A program made the position numbers and the translations under genes. Of a stretch of 64,000 nt of DNA, positions 49,299 through 56,658 are shown piece by piece (the stretch's first letter is position 1; the number at the start of each line of letters is the position of its first letter). The DNA is from JBCCFW01 sp039029535 (GTDB taxonomy: Bacteria; Acidobacteriota; JBCCFW01), in the NCBI GenBank assembly GCA_039029535.1, contig JBCCFW010000001.1, positions 62,001-126,000 of the forward strand. Direction: 5' to 3'. Under the pieces are notes generated by a model. It was not told where the DNA came from, searched no databases, and saw nothing but the letters and a program-made list of their open reading frames with translations.

Positions 49299-51271
49299 TG
49301 TTCACCTCCACAGTACGGGCAGGTGGGTAGGCCCGGGGCGATGACCGCCTCGCAATGACCGCAAGTCGTGCTCTTCCACTCGCGCTGGAACTCCTCACCG
49401 CAGTGAGGGCAGGCCTCCCAGGCGGCGTCCACCGGCTCGTGGCAGCTCGGGCAGTGCTCGCGCAGGGTGACCTGGCAGAACGGGCAATGGGAATAGTCGG
49501 CGCTGACCACGCGCTGGCAGGAGTGGCAGAGCTGCTCTCGCTCGTCCGCCGCCATGAGCTCGCGCTGGAGCTCCGACACCGTCGTCTTGCCCTGGAGGAC
49601 GAGCTGGCGACCGGACTCCACCATGGTCGACATGCCCGACTTGGTGGCGGCATGCCGCAGGGCCTGGGCCGCCGCGCGCTCCAGGATGAGCCGCTGGGCG
49701 TTGTTGTCGATCGTGTAGTACTCGAAGACCGCCTGGCGTCCCTTGTAGCCGATCCCGCTGCAGGCTTCGCAGCCGGTCCCCCGGTGAAGGGTGGGGGGCT
49801 TGGCCTGACCGAGGAGGGAGCGCTCGGTCTCGTTGGCTTCGTAGGGCTGTGAGCAGGACTGACAGATGAGTCTCAGCAGTCGCTGGGCGAGCACGCCCTT
49901 GAGGGTCGCAGCGATGAGGTGCGGGCTGCAGCCCATGTCGGTGAGACGGGTCACCGCCTGGCAGGCGTCGTTGGTGTGTAGGGTGCTGAAGACCTTGTGG
50001 CCGGTCAGGGCGGCGCGGCAGGCGATCTCGGCCGTCGCCACGTCGCGGATCTCGCCGACCAGAAGCACGTTCGGGTCCTGGCGGAGCATGGCGCAGAGGC
50101 CGCTGTAGAAGGAGAGACCGGCCGCCTCGTTGACCTGCACCTGGGTGATGCCGGGGAGCGTGTACTCGATGGGGTCTTCGAGGGTCACGACGTTGAGCCG
50201 GGGCCGGTCGAGCGCTGCCATGGTTGCGTACAGCGAGGTGGTCTTGCCCGAGCCGGTCGGACCGGTGACGAGGTAGAACCCCAGCGGGTTGTCGATGAGG
50301 TCCTGCATCCGCTCGCGGATCGGCGCCGGCATCTCGAGCTTGTTGATGTCGAGGAGGCTGCAGTCCTTGCGCAAGAGACGCAGCACGACCTTCTCACCGA
50401 ACTGGGAGGGGAGGGTCGAGCTCCGGACGTCGATGACCTCGTCCAGATACTGGAAGCTGAAGCGCCCGTCTTGCGGGGCGCGCTTCTCGGCGATGTCGAG
50501 ACCCGACAGGACCTTGAGTCGAGTGACGACCGGAGTGGAGGCCGACGACTCGGTCTCGCCGGCGAGCTGGAGCAGCCCGTCGATGCGGTGCCGCACGCGC
50601 AGGTGCTGCGCGTCGACCTCGACGTGAATGTCGGTCACTCCTCGCTGCGCTGCGTCCGCGAGCACCAGGTCGACGATCTCGACGGCGGTCGATTGCCCGA
50701 ACGTGTTGCTCAGCCAACCCTCTGCAGCGGTGGCGACCCTTTCGAGGTCGGTGGCGACCGCGCTGGCGGCGGGCTCTTCCTCGACGGAGGTGGGTCGGTC
50801 GCTCTCGAGGGACTCGTCGAGACGTGCGTAGTTGGCGCCGATGGCGTCTCTCAGCTCGTGGCGAAGGGCGACGACTGGCTGGACCTCCGACTGCAGGGCT
50901 CGAGCGATGGCCTCGCGAGCCCGCGTGTCGTCTGGGTTGGCGAAGGCCACCACGATGCGTCCGCTCTCGGGGCGGATGGGGAGCGCGAGATGCCGGGTGG
51001 CCTCCTTGCGCGTGACCTTGGTGAGGAGCTCGGCCTCGACGGCGAGACCGGGAAGACTGAGCGAGGAGCAGAAGTAGTGGTTCTCGAGGTACTGCCTCAG
51101 CAGGCTCTCGTCGACCTGCCCCCGTTCGAGCAGCAGCTCTTCGAGGAAGCGTCCGGTGGTCTCGGCCTCCTGAAGCAGGGTGTCCAGCAGCTCACGGGGG
51201 AGGGCTTGAGCCGATCCCAGGATGCGGGCGGTGGTGTCCGTCTCGATGCAGGCAGCGGTGGCCATCGTCAC
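49295..51271 (-). CDS. PilB/GspE-type secretion ATPase with three C-terminal zinc ribbons
   Basis: 658 residues from GTG 51271 (GGGGAG 7 bases upstream; ATG 51265 is possible). An N-terminal MshEN-like helical domain (about 25-150) lacks the RLGxxL c-di-GMP motif. The T2SE ATPase domain has Walker A GPTGSGKTT at about 345, Asp box, Walker B RQDPNVLLVGEIRD and His box LHTNDA. It is followed by the GspE-type tetracysteine (CQSCSQ..CEACSGIGYKG). Beyond the family's usual end, residues about 575-658 add three CxxC-CxxC zinc ribbons (CHSCQR..CPFC, CPSCHE..CPHC, CGHCEA..CPYC). No pilin or other pilus gene is nearby. It probably drives or regulates a type IV pilus-like machine together with KaiC. 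Confidence 0.9.
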   Translation of the reverse strand: MTMATAACIETDTTARILGSAQALPRELLDTLLQEAETTGRFLEELLLERGQVDESLLRQYLENHYFCSSLSLPGLAVEAELLTKVTRKEATRHLALPIRPESGRIVVAFANPDDTRAREAIARALQSEVQPVVALRHELRDAIGANYARLDESLESDRPTSVEEEPAASAVATDLERVATAAEGWLSNTFGQSTAVEIVDLVLADAAQRGVTDIHVEVDAQHLRVRHRIDGLLQLAGETESSASTPVVTRLKVLSGLDIAEKRAPQDGRFSFQYLDEVIDVRSSTLPSQFGEKVVLRLLRKDCSLLDINKLEMPAPIRERMQDLIDNPLGFYLVTGPTGSGKTTSLYATMAALDRPRLNVVTLEDPIEYTLPGITQVQVNEAAGLSFYSGLCAMLRQDPNVLLVGEIRDVATAEIACRAALTGHKVFSTLHTNDACQAVTRLTDMGCSPHLIAATLKGVLAQRLLRLICQSCSQPYEANETERSLLGQAKPPTLHRGTGCEACSGIGYKGRQAVFEYYTIDNNAQRLILERAAAQALRHAATKSGMSTMVESGRQLVLQGKTTVSELQRELMAADEREQLCHSCQRVVSADYSHCPFCQVTLREHCPSCHEPVDAAWEACPHCGEEFQREWKSTTCGHCEAVIAPGLPTCPYCGGEQ

Positions 51272-51441
51272 GTCGATGCTCCCCTCTCGGGTCGGGCCGA
51301 CCCGGGCTGGAGGTCTCTCCCGGGGCCCATCGGTCGGGGCGGTGCTGTCTTGAGAGCGAGATCGACCGCGAGATGGTGGCGGACGCGCGGAGGCGAGGAG
51401 GACAGATCGCGGTACCCTTCCGGCGCCAGCCCGTCGCGAGG

Positions 51442-51470
51442 CTGGACCGGCAGTGACGAACTGCTATCCT
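51442..51470 (+). promoter_or_regulatory. Probable promoter of the rubrerythrin cluster
   Basis: TGGACC (51443-51448) and TATCCT (51465-51470) are separated by 16 bases. Transcription would start inside the palindrome at 51469-51493, the expected arrangement for repression. Confidence 0.4.
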
Positions 51471-51493
51471 AGTTGAGAAACCTTTTCATCTAG
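51469..51493. promoter_or_regulatory. Imperfect palindrome (Fur/PerR-like) before rubrerythrin
   Basis: A 25-base palindrome with CTAG ends, CTAGTTGAGAAA and TTTTCATCTAG flanking CC, with nine of twelve half-site positions paired. Rubrerythrin is a classical PerR target, which supports an operator role. Confidence 0.5.
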
Positions 51494-51535
51494 CACGGGT
51501 CCCGGACGGGGACGACCGGGCAGGAGAGACCTCAG

Positions 51536-51955
51536 ATGAGCGAGCTCAAGGGGAGCAAGACCCAGGACAACCTCAAGGCCGCCTTTGCGGGCGAGTCCCA
51601 GGCGAACCGCCGTTACCTCTACTTCGCCAAGCAGGCGGACGTCGAGGGTTACCCCGAGATCGCGGGCAACTTCCGGGAGACCGCCGAGGGCGAGACCGGC
51701 CACGCACATGGTCACCTCGACTACCTCAAGAAGTGCGGTGACCCCGCAACCGACCTGCCCATCGGCGACACCGAGAGCAACCTCAAGGCGGCCGTCGCCG
51801 GCGAGACCCACGAGTACACCGACATGTACCCGGGCATGGCCAAGACCGCTCGCGAAGAGGGCTTCGGCGAGATCGCCGATTGGTTCGAGACCCTGGCCAA
51901 GGCCGAGAAGTCTCACGCCGGTCGCTTCCAGCAGCTCCTGGACGAGATCGCCTGA
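51536..51955 (+). CDS. Rubrerythrin (di-iron, without rubredoxin domain)
   Basis: 139 residues; AGGAGA lies 10 bases before ATG. A ferritin-like di-iron four-helix bundle with the ligand motifs FAGESQANRRYLYFA (Glu), EGETGHAHGHL (ExxH), AGETHEY and KAEKSHAGRF (ExxH). The C-terminal rubredoxin domain of classic rubrerythrins is missing, so electrons must come from another protein. It reduces peroxide in the cytoplasm. It is the first gene of a conserved trio with an Fe-S protein and a DUF3501 protein, and it has a Fur/PerR-like palindrome in its promoter. The downstream Fe-S protein is a candidate electron donor. Confidence 0.93.
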   Translation: MSELKGSKTQDNLKAAFAGESQANRRYLYFAKQADVEGYPEIAGNFRETAEGETGHAHGHLDYLKKCGDPATDLPIGDTESNLKAAVAGETHEYTDMYPGMAKTAREEGFGEIADWFETLAKAEKSHAGRFQQLLDEIA

Positions 51956-52018
51956 CCCTCGTCTCACCGCGTGTCGAGCGCGGGCCCGGGAGCTCGGGTC
52001 CGCGCGAGTGAGGGCCGG

Positions 52019-53362
52019 GTGTCTCAGTCCCAGGGCAACATCTCCTATCTGCCCACCGACGGGCTGAGCTACGACCCGGCCGAGGACCTCTACTGGGACG
52101 AGGCCGCCCTCGCGGGCGAGGTCGAGCGGGCCTTCGAGGTTTGTCACGGCTGTCGCATGTGCTTCAAGTACTGCGACTCGTTCCCGGCCCTCTTCAAGAC
52201 CATCGACGACGAGTGCGATGGTGACGTCCGCAAGATCCCCGCAGAGGTCACCGAGCAGGTCATGGACGCCTGCTTCCAGTGCAAGCTCTGCGAGGTCCAG
52301 TGCCCCTACACCCCTCGCGACGGGCACGAGTTCCAGCTCGACTTCCCGAAGCTGGTCCATCGCTACAAGGCTCACCGGACCCGGCGTGAGGGCGTGAAGC
52401 TCCGCGACCGCGTGCTGGGCGATCCCGACACCGCCGCCACCGCGGCGCGGGCGAGCTTCGGGATGGCCAACGTGATGAACCGGGTGAGCCTGCACCGGAA
52501 GTTCCTGCAGGCCTTGCTCGGCATCCACGAGAAGGCCCAGCTCCCCGAGTTCGCGGGGACGACCTTCGAGAAGTGGGCCGAGCGCACCGGTCGCACCGGT
52601 CGTGAGCCCGGTGAAGCGGTGCTCTTCCCGACCTGTCACGTGCAGCACCTCGAGCCGCAGCTCGGTCGCGACGCCTGCGGTGTCTTCGAGAAGACTGGCG
52701 TCGAGCTCCGCTGCGAGAAGGGCCTGGCCTGCTGCGGCATGCCCGCGTGGGAGTCGGGCGACCTCGACTCGCTGAGGAAGCGCGCACGTCAGAGCCTCGA
52801 CGTCCTCGAGCCGCACGTGAAGGCTGAGGCGAAGGTCGTGGTCATCAACCCGACCTGCTCGATGATGCTCCGGCAGGAGTGGCCGACTCTCCTCGAGGGG
52901 GACGACCGTGAGCGCGCCAAGGCCCTGGCGCCGCAGGTGGTCGACCCCTCCGAGTACCTCTGGCAGCTCCGACGCGAGGGTCGCTTCGCCGACACCGACT
53001 ATCGCAGCGCGCCGGGCAAGGTCGCCTACCACGCGCCCTGTCACCTGCGGGCTCAGGGCGTGGGCTTCAAGGGGCGCGACCTCATCAAGAAGATTCCCGG
53101 GAGCCAGGTCTCGCTCACCGCCGAGTGCTGCGGTCACGACGGCACCTACGGGATGAAGGTCGAGGGCTTCGAGCCGGCGGCCCGCATCGGCAAGAAGGCC
53201 TTCGATGGGGTGAAGGAAGCCGAGGCGGAGGTCTGGGTGACCGACTGTCCGCTCGCGGCCATCCAGTTCGAACAACACGCCGGGAAGCGTCCTCTCCATC
53301 CCCTGTCGGTCCTCGCCCGGGCCTTCCGCGAGGACGGCTTCCCACATCCGGTGGAGTCATGA
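52019..53362 (+). CDS. GlpC/HdrD-like Fe-S oxidoreductase subunit
   Basis: 447 residues from GTG 52019 (GAGGG upstream); GTG 51971 would add 16 residues with no ribosome site. Two 4Fe-4S motifs, CHGCRMCFKYC (about 43-53) and CFQCKLCEVQC (about 84-94), are followed by two CCG domains (CCGMPAWESGD near 240, CCGHDGTYGM near 371), as in GlpC and heterodisulfide reductase subunits. There is no FAD domain. Its position between rubrerythrin and DUF3501, with a four-base overlap to the latter, matches a conserved neighbourhood and suggests it transfers electrons to the di-iron protein or works with it in peroxide defence. The physiological donor is unknown. Confidence 0.9.
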   Translation: MSQSQGNISYLPTDGLSYDPAEDLYWDEAALAGEVERAFEVCHGCRMCFKYCDSFPALFKTIDDECDGDVRKIPAEVTEQVMDACFQCKLCEVQCPYTPRDGHEFQLDFPKLVHRYKAHRTRREGVKLRDRVLGDPDTAATAARASFGMANVMNRVSLHRKFLQALLGIHEKAQLPEFAGTTFEKWAERTGRTGREPGEAVLFPTCHVQHLEPQLGRDACGVFEKTGVELRCEKGLACCGMPAWESGDLDSLRKRARQSLDVLEPHVKAEAKVVVINPTCSMMLRQEWPTLLEGDDRERAKALAPQVVDPSEYLWQLRREGRFADTDYRSAPGKVAYHAPCHLRAQGVGFKGRDLIKKIPGSQVSLTAECCGHDGTYGMKVEGFEPAARIGKKAFDGVKEAEAEVWVTDCPLAAIQFEQHAGKRPLHPLSVLARAFREDGFPHPVES

Positions 53363-53910
53363 AGAAGCTCAGCGTCGACGAGATCCTCTCCAACGAAGAC
53401 TACGCGGCGAAGCGTGACGCGATGCGCGCGGAGGTCCTGACCGTCAAGAACCGTCGTCGCATCCACGTCGGCCGTCACTTGACCTTCCTCTTCGAGACCA
53501 CCGACACCATGCGGTACCAGGTGCAGGAGATGCTCCGCATCGAGGGCAAGGACCGGCCCGAGGACGTGGCGCACGAGGTCGAGACCTTCAACGAGGTGCT
53601 GGGTGAGACGGGTCAGCTCGGCTGCACGTTGCTCATCGAGATCGAGGACGAGGCCGAGCGTGACGAGAAGCTCAGCGCCTGGCTCGAGCTACCGCAGCAT
53701 CTCTTCCTCGAGCTCGAGGACGGGCGTCGGATGCCGGCGATCTACGACGAGCGTCAGGTCGGCGACGACCGGCTGTCGTCGGTGCAGTACCTCAAGTTCG
53801 ACTGCGACGGTGGGCGGCCGACGGCCCTGGGGTCCACGCTGATGGCGCACACGGTGCGCAAGGAGCTCAGTGAGGACCAGGCCGCGGCGCTCTGCGAGGA
53901 CCTGCAGTAG
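53359..53910 (+). CDS. DUF3501 family protein
   Basis: 183 residues, ATG 53359 overlapping the preceding stop (ATGA). The protein shows the family hallmarks MKKLSVDEILSNEDYAAKRD, HVGRHLTFLFE and ETTDTMRYQVQEMLR, and ends with a strand-rich part (LSSVQYLKFDCDGG). There is no signal peptide or TM helix. DUF3501 proteins are regularly encoded beside rubrerythrin and GlpC-like Fe-S proteins; their biochemical role is unknown but a part in the same redox pathway is likely. It ends 23 bases before a GNAT gene, which may be a read-through fourth gene. Confidence 0.9.
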   Translation: MKKLSVDEILSNEDYAAKRDAMRAEVLTVKNRRRIHVGRHLTFLFETTDTMRYQVQEMLRIEGKDRPEDVAHEVETFNEVLGETGQLGCTLLIEIEDEAERDEKLSAWLELPQHLFLELEDGRRMPAIYDERQVGDDRLSSVQYLKFDCDGGRPTALGSTLMAHTVRKELSEDQAAALCEDLQ

Positions 53911-53933
53911 GCCCATCGCGGGAGGGTGCTGTC

Positions 53934-54455
53934 ATGAGCCTGATCGTCCGGCCCGCCGAGGTGGCCGATGCTCGCCGCATCTCCGAGATCCACGTGGCGG
54001 GCTGGCAGGAGGGCTACCGCGGCCTGCTGCCGGCCGAGGCCCTGGACCGGCTCTCGGTGGACGAGCACGCGGAGCGCCGGGCTCGCTTCCTGAGTGAGCC
54101 TCCTTCGGAGATCCGCAACTGGCTGTTGGAGGTCGACGGGGTCGTCGAGGCCTGGGCTGGCACGGGTCCCTGTCGTGACGATGACGGCGACGGCCTGGTC
54201 GAGCTGTACGCGCTCTACGTGAACCCGGCGCGCTGGCGCGGAGGCTTTGGGGCACGGCTCTTCGACCACGCCTGGCGCGACCTGGTCGACCGAGGTCACG
54301 AGCTCATGACGCTCTGGGTGCTCACGACCAACGAGCGAGGGCGACGCTTCTACGAGCGACAGGGGATGACGCCCGACGGTCGCCGGCAGGTCGTGGAGCT
54401 GCGTGGCTGCGAGTGCGACGAGGTCCGCTACCGGCTGACGGTCGCGGGGGCCTGA
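53934..54455 (+). CDS. GNAT family N-acetyltransferase
   Basis: 173 residues from ATG 53934 (GGAGGG 9 bases upstream). The order of elements is typical of GNAT: IVRPAEVADARRISEIHVAGW at the N-terminus, strand 4 LVELYALYVNPARWRGGFGARLF giving the acetyl-CoA pyrophosphate loop (R/Q-x-x-G-x-G/A, here RGGFGA), and the C-terminal TTNERGRRFYERQGM motif. The substrate cannot be predicted. It follows the rubrerythrin cluster closely and could share its transcript, although such GNAT genes are often independent riders. Confidence 0.88.
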   Translation: MSLIVRPAEVADARRISEIHVAGWQEGYRGLLPAEALDRLSVDEHAERRARFLSEPPSEIRNWLLEVDGVVEAWAGTGPCRDDDGDGLVELYALYVNPARWRGGFGARLFDHAWRDLVDRGHELMTLWVLTTNERGRRFYERQGMTPDGRRQVVELRGCECDEVRYRLTVAGA

Positions 54456-54487
54456 GCGTTCTGGCTGGGGGAAGGCGGTACGCCTCT

Positions 54488-54558
54488 GGTCGTTCTTTCG
54501 GAACCACTTGGCTAGCTTCGTCGAGATGCCGTCACTTCATCTCGACAGGAGCCCTGCC
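54488..54558 (+). repeat. Upstream repeat, copy 1
   Basis: 71 bases directly before the first Cys-rich gene. 64 match the block at 55500-55570, including the CGGAACC and GGCTAGCTTC stretches and the AGGAG ribosome site. It presumably holds the promoter of each copy. Confidence 0.8.
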
Positions 54559-55362
54559 ATGAAGACCACCTCACTGCTCACCCTCGCGACCCTCGTCGCC
54601 TTCGCCGGCCCCGCGCTGGCGCAGGTCGGCGGAACGACCGGGCCGAGCTGGCCGCTGTCGCTACCGCCACCCGGGCCCGTGCTCGAGATGGACGACCTCC
54701 ACGGGGCGATCGTCCACGTGGGAGGACAGGACTACCAGGTCGATGAGGCGGTCCTGCTCATGAGCCCCGAAGGTCACTTCGGTTTCCATCACCTCAGCGG
54801 CTACGACTCGGAGGGGCAGCCGCTGTCCTTCACGCGGCCGGACGACGGCTCGCGGCTGGTCGAGTCGCTGGACGAGCTGCACCAGGGGTTGTTGGGGGAT
54901 CCAGCCGACCCGAGCACTCTCGTGCGGGCAGACTTGCTCGTCCTCGGAATTGACGGTCGAGGTCGTCTCGTCATCCACGAACTGGTGGGCGAGCACGTCG
55001 TCACGGGACGGCCGGTTCAGCAGTCGAGCCCCGGGCTCGACGTGGAGCCATTCGCATGCGCTGAGCGACTCGTCGGCTTCTGCCACGACGCCAGCTGTCC
55101 GGGGCCTTGCGTGGAAGGGCTCTGCTACTGCAGCTCTGACATCGAAAACGGATGCTTCCCATTCTTCATGGAGGCGTGCGCTGGAGATTGTCCCCGTCGA
55201 TTGCAGAGCTGCATCTGCGACGGGTCGAAGTGCGCCTGTGAGTGGGACATCGCCTCGGTTCCCGGAGTCATGCAGTCGTCGGCGTCGCATCGTGGGACCG
55301 AGTTTGATCCCGGAGGGTCGCCCGCGCCCTGCGTCAGCCCGGCGTCCGACCGCATCCCCTGA
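54559..55362 (+). CDS. Secreted Cys-rich protein, paralogue 1 (unknown family)
   Basis: 267 residues from ATG 54559 (AGGAG 9 bases upstream). The signal peptide ends near residue 20 (ALA-QVG). Residues 20-165 form a beta-rich domain (MDDLHGAIVHVGGQDYQVDEAV; GHFGFHHLSGYDSEGQPLSF) that is nearly identical in the next gene. Residues 165-245 form a Cys-rich domain with about ten cysteines, likely disulfide-bonded after export; it is strongly divergent between the copies. I do not recognise the family. It is tandemly duplicated together with its upstream region. Function unknown; variable Cys-rich ends suggest binding of differing partners. Confidence 0.75.
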   Translation: MKTTSLLTLATLVAFAGPALAQVGGTTGPSWPLSLPPPGPVLEMDDLHGAIVHVGGQDYQVDEAVLLMSPEGHFGFHHLSGYDSEGQPLSFTRPDDGSRLVESLDELHQGLLGDPADPSTLVRADLLVLGIDGRGRLVIHELVGEHVVTGRPVQQSSPGLDVEPFACAERLVGFCHDASCPGPCVEGLCYCSSDIENGCFPFFMEACAGDCPRRLQSCICDGSKCACEWDIASVPGVMQSSASHRGTEFDPGGSPAPCVSPASDRIP

Positions 55363-55499
55363 GACGATCGGGAGTGGCGAGCGTGAGAACGCTCCCTTCT
55401 CGTCGCTCTGCCTCTCGGTGTTGGTCTGCCTGACCGTCGCGACGAGCTGTGCCACCGAGGCCGAGCCCCCCCCCGTCTGGGGGAATGCGGTACGTCGCC

Positions 55500-55570
55500 G
55501 GTCGTCCTTTCGGAACCGCCTGGCTAGCTTCCTCGAGATGCCATCACTCCATCTCGATAGGAGCCCTGCC
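55500..55570 (+). repeat. Upstream repeat, copy 2
   Basis: The second copy of the 71-base block described at 54488-54558, ending at the start codon of the second Cys-rich gene. Weaker similarity extends about 15 bases further upstream. Confidence 0.8.
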
Positions 55571-56362
55571 ATGAAGACCACCTCACTGCTCACTCTCGCG
55601 ACCCTCGTCGCCTTCGTCGGCCCCGCGCTGGCGCAAGTCGGCGGAACGACCGGCCCGAGCTGGCCGCTGCCGCTACCGCCTCCCGGGTCCGTCCTCGAGA
55701 TGGACGACCTGCACGGGGCGATCGTCCACCTGGGAGGACAGGACTACCAGGTCGACACGGCGGTCCTGCTCATGAGCCCCGAAGGTCACTTCGGTTTCCA
55801 TCACCTCAGCGGCTACGACTCGGAGGGGCAGCCGCTGTCCTTCACGCGGCCGGACGACGGCTCGCAGATCGTCGAGTCGCTCGACGAGCTCGACGCGGCG
55901 GTGCTCGGTGATCCTGCTGAGGAAGGCTCGCTCGTTCAGGCCGAGCACCTCGTTCTCGGCATCGACGGTCTCGGGCAGCTCGTCATCGCCGAGCTGACGG
56001 GGGTCCAGGTGGAGACCGGTGAGCGGCTTCGGCTCCCTAGCGTCGAGCCCGAGGTCGACCCCCTTGCCTGTCGGGTGCGCATCGCGTTCTCCTGTCACGA
56101 TGCGAGCTGCCCGACCGAGTGTGTTGAGCCGGCCTGCGTCTGCCCCGACCAGCCCACCGGCTGCTACCCGTACTCCAGGCCCTCTTGCTACGGATTCTGT
56201 CCGGACCCGGGCGAGTGTTGCCGTTGGGAAGGCCCCGTGTGCGAGTGCCGTCCACGGCCGGATCCGTCGGACCGGCCGCCGGTGCGGCCGCGACCGCCGT
56301 TGCGCTGGTACGAGCTCGAGCCGTGGGAATTCCAGGACGACACGCCCTGTGCTCGCCCTTGA
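55571..56362 (+). CDS. Secreted Cys-rich protein, paralogue 2 (unknown family)
   Basis: 263 residues from ATG 55571. The signal peptide and N-terminal domain closely match the previous gene (MDDLHGAIVHLGGQDYQVDTAV; HFGFHHLSGYDSEGQPLSF). The Cys-rich part has about fifteen cysteines (FSCHDASCPTECVEPACVCP; CYGFCPDPGECC) and shares only the CHDASCP core with its paralogue, followed by a Pro/Arg-rich tail (RPRPDPSDRPPVRPRPP). Identity drops sharply at about residue 130, so duplication was followed by divergence or recombination of the C-terminal half. The reading frame is open further upstream through the intergenic repeat, but the ribosome site fixes the start. Confidence 0.75.
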   Translation: MKTTSLLTLATLVAFVGPALAQVGGTTGPSWPLPLPPPGSVLEMDDLHGAIVHLGGQDYQVDTAVLLMSPEGHFGFHHLSGYDSEGQPLSFTRPDDGSQIVESLDELDAAVLGDPAEEGSLVQAEHLVLGIDGLGQLVIAELTGVQVETGERLRLPSVEPEVDPLACRVRIAFSCHDASCPTECVEPACVCPDQPTGCYPYSRPSCYGFCPDPGECCRWEGPVCECRPRPDPSDRPPVRPRPPLRWYELEPWEFQDDTPCARP

Positions 56363-56478
56363 CGGGCGGGGTCTCGAGCGAGGCGAGGAGGAAGCGCGGG
56401 GCGTCCACGACCAGTAGACGCAGCTCACCCGTCGAGTGGGTCTGAATGCGGGGACGCGGAGTCGCGTCAGAGGTGGGG

Positions 56479-56565
56479 TGGTGCCGAAGGGGAGACTCGA
56501 ACTCCCACGAGGTTGCCCTCACTACGCCCTCAACGTAGCGCGTCTACCAATTCCGCCACTTCGGC
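56479..56565 (-). tRNA. tRNA-Leu (anticodon GAG), CCA encoded
   Basis: On the minus strand the gene begins GCCGAAG and ends CTTCGGC-A-CCA, a perfect 7-bp acceptor stem. The D-arm GCGGAATTGGTAGACGC, anticodon stem CTACG/CGTAG with loop TTGAGGG (anticodon at 56529-56531), a long class II variable arm and the T-arm GGGAG-TTCGAGT-CTCCC are all present. It reads CUC and CUU codons. Confidence 0.97.
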
Positions 56566-56578
56566 TCAGGGGGCGTGC

Positions 56579-56607
56579 ATTGAACCATGTCGGCCCCCTG
56601 CCGGCAA
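56579..56607 (-). promoter_or_regulatory. Probable promoter of tRNA-Leu
   Basis: On the minus strand, TTGCCG and TTCAAT are separated by 17 bases, with the -10 element 13 bases before the mature tRNA 5' end. Confidence 0.45.
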
Positions 56608-56658
56608 CTGAACTCGCTTCGAACCCACTGAGGCCGCGTGCTAGACTCCGTCCCCTCC

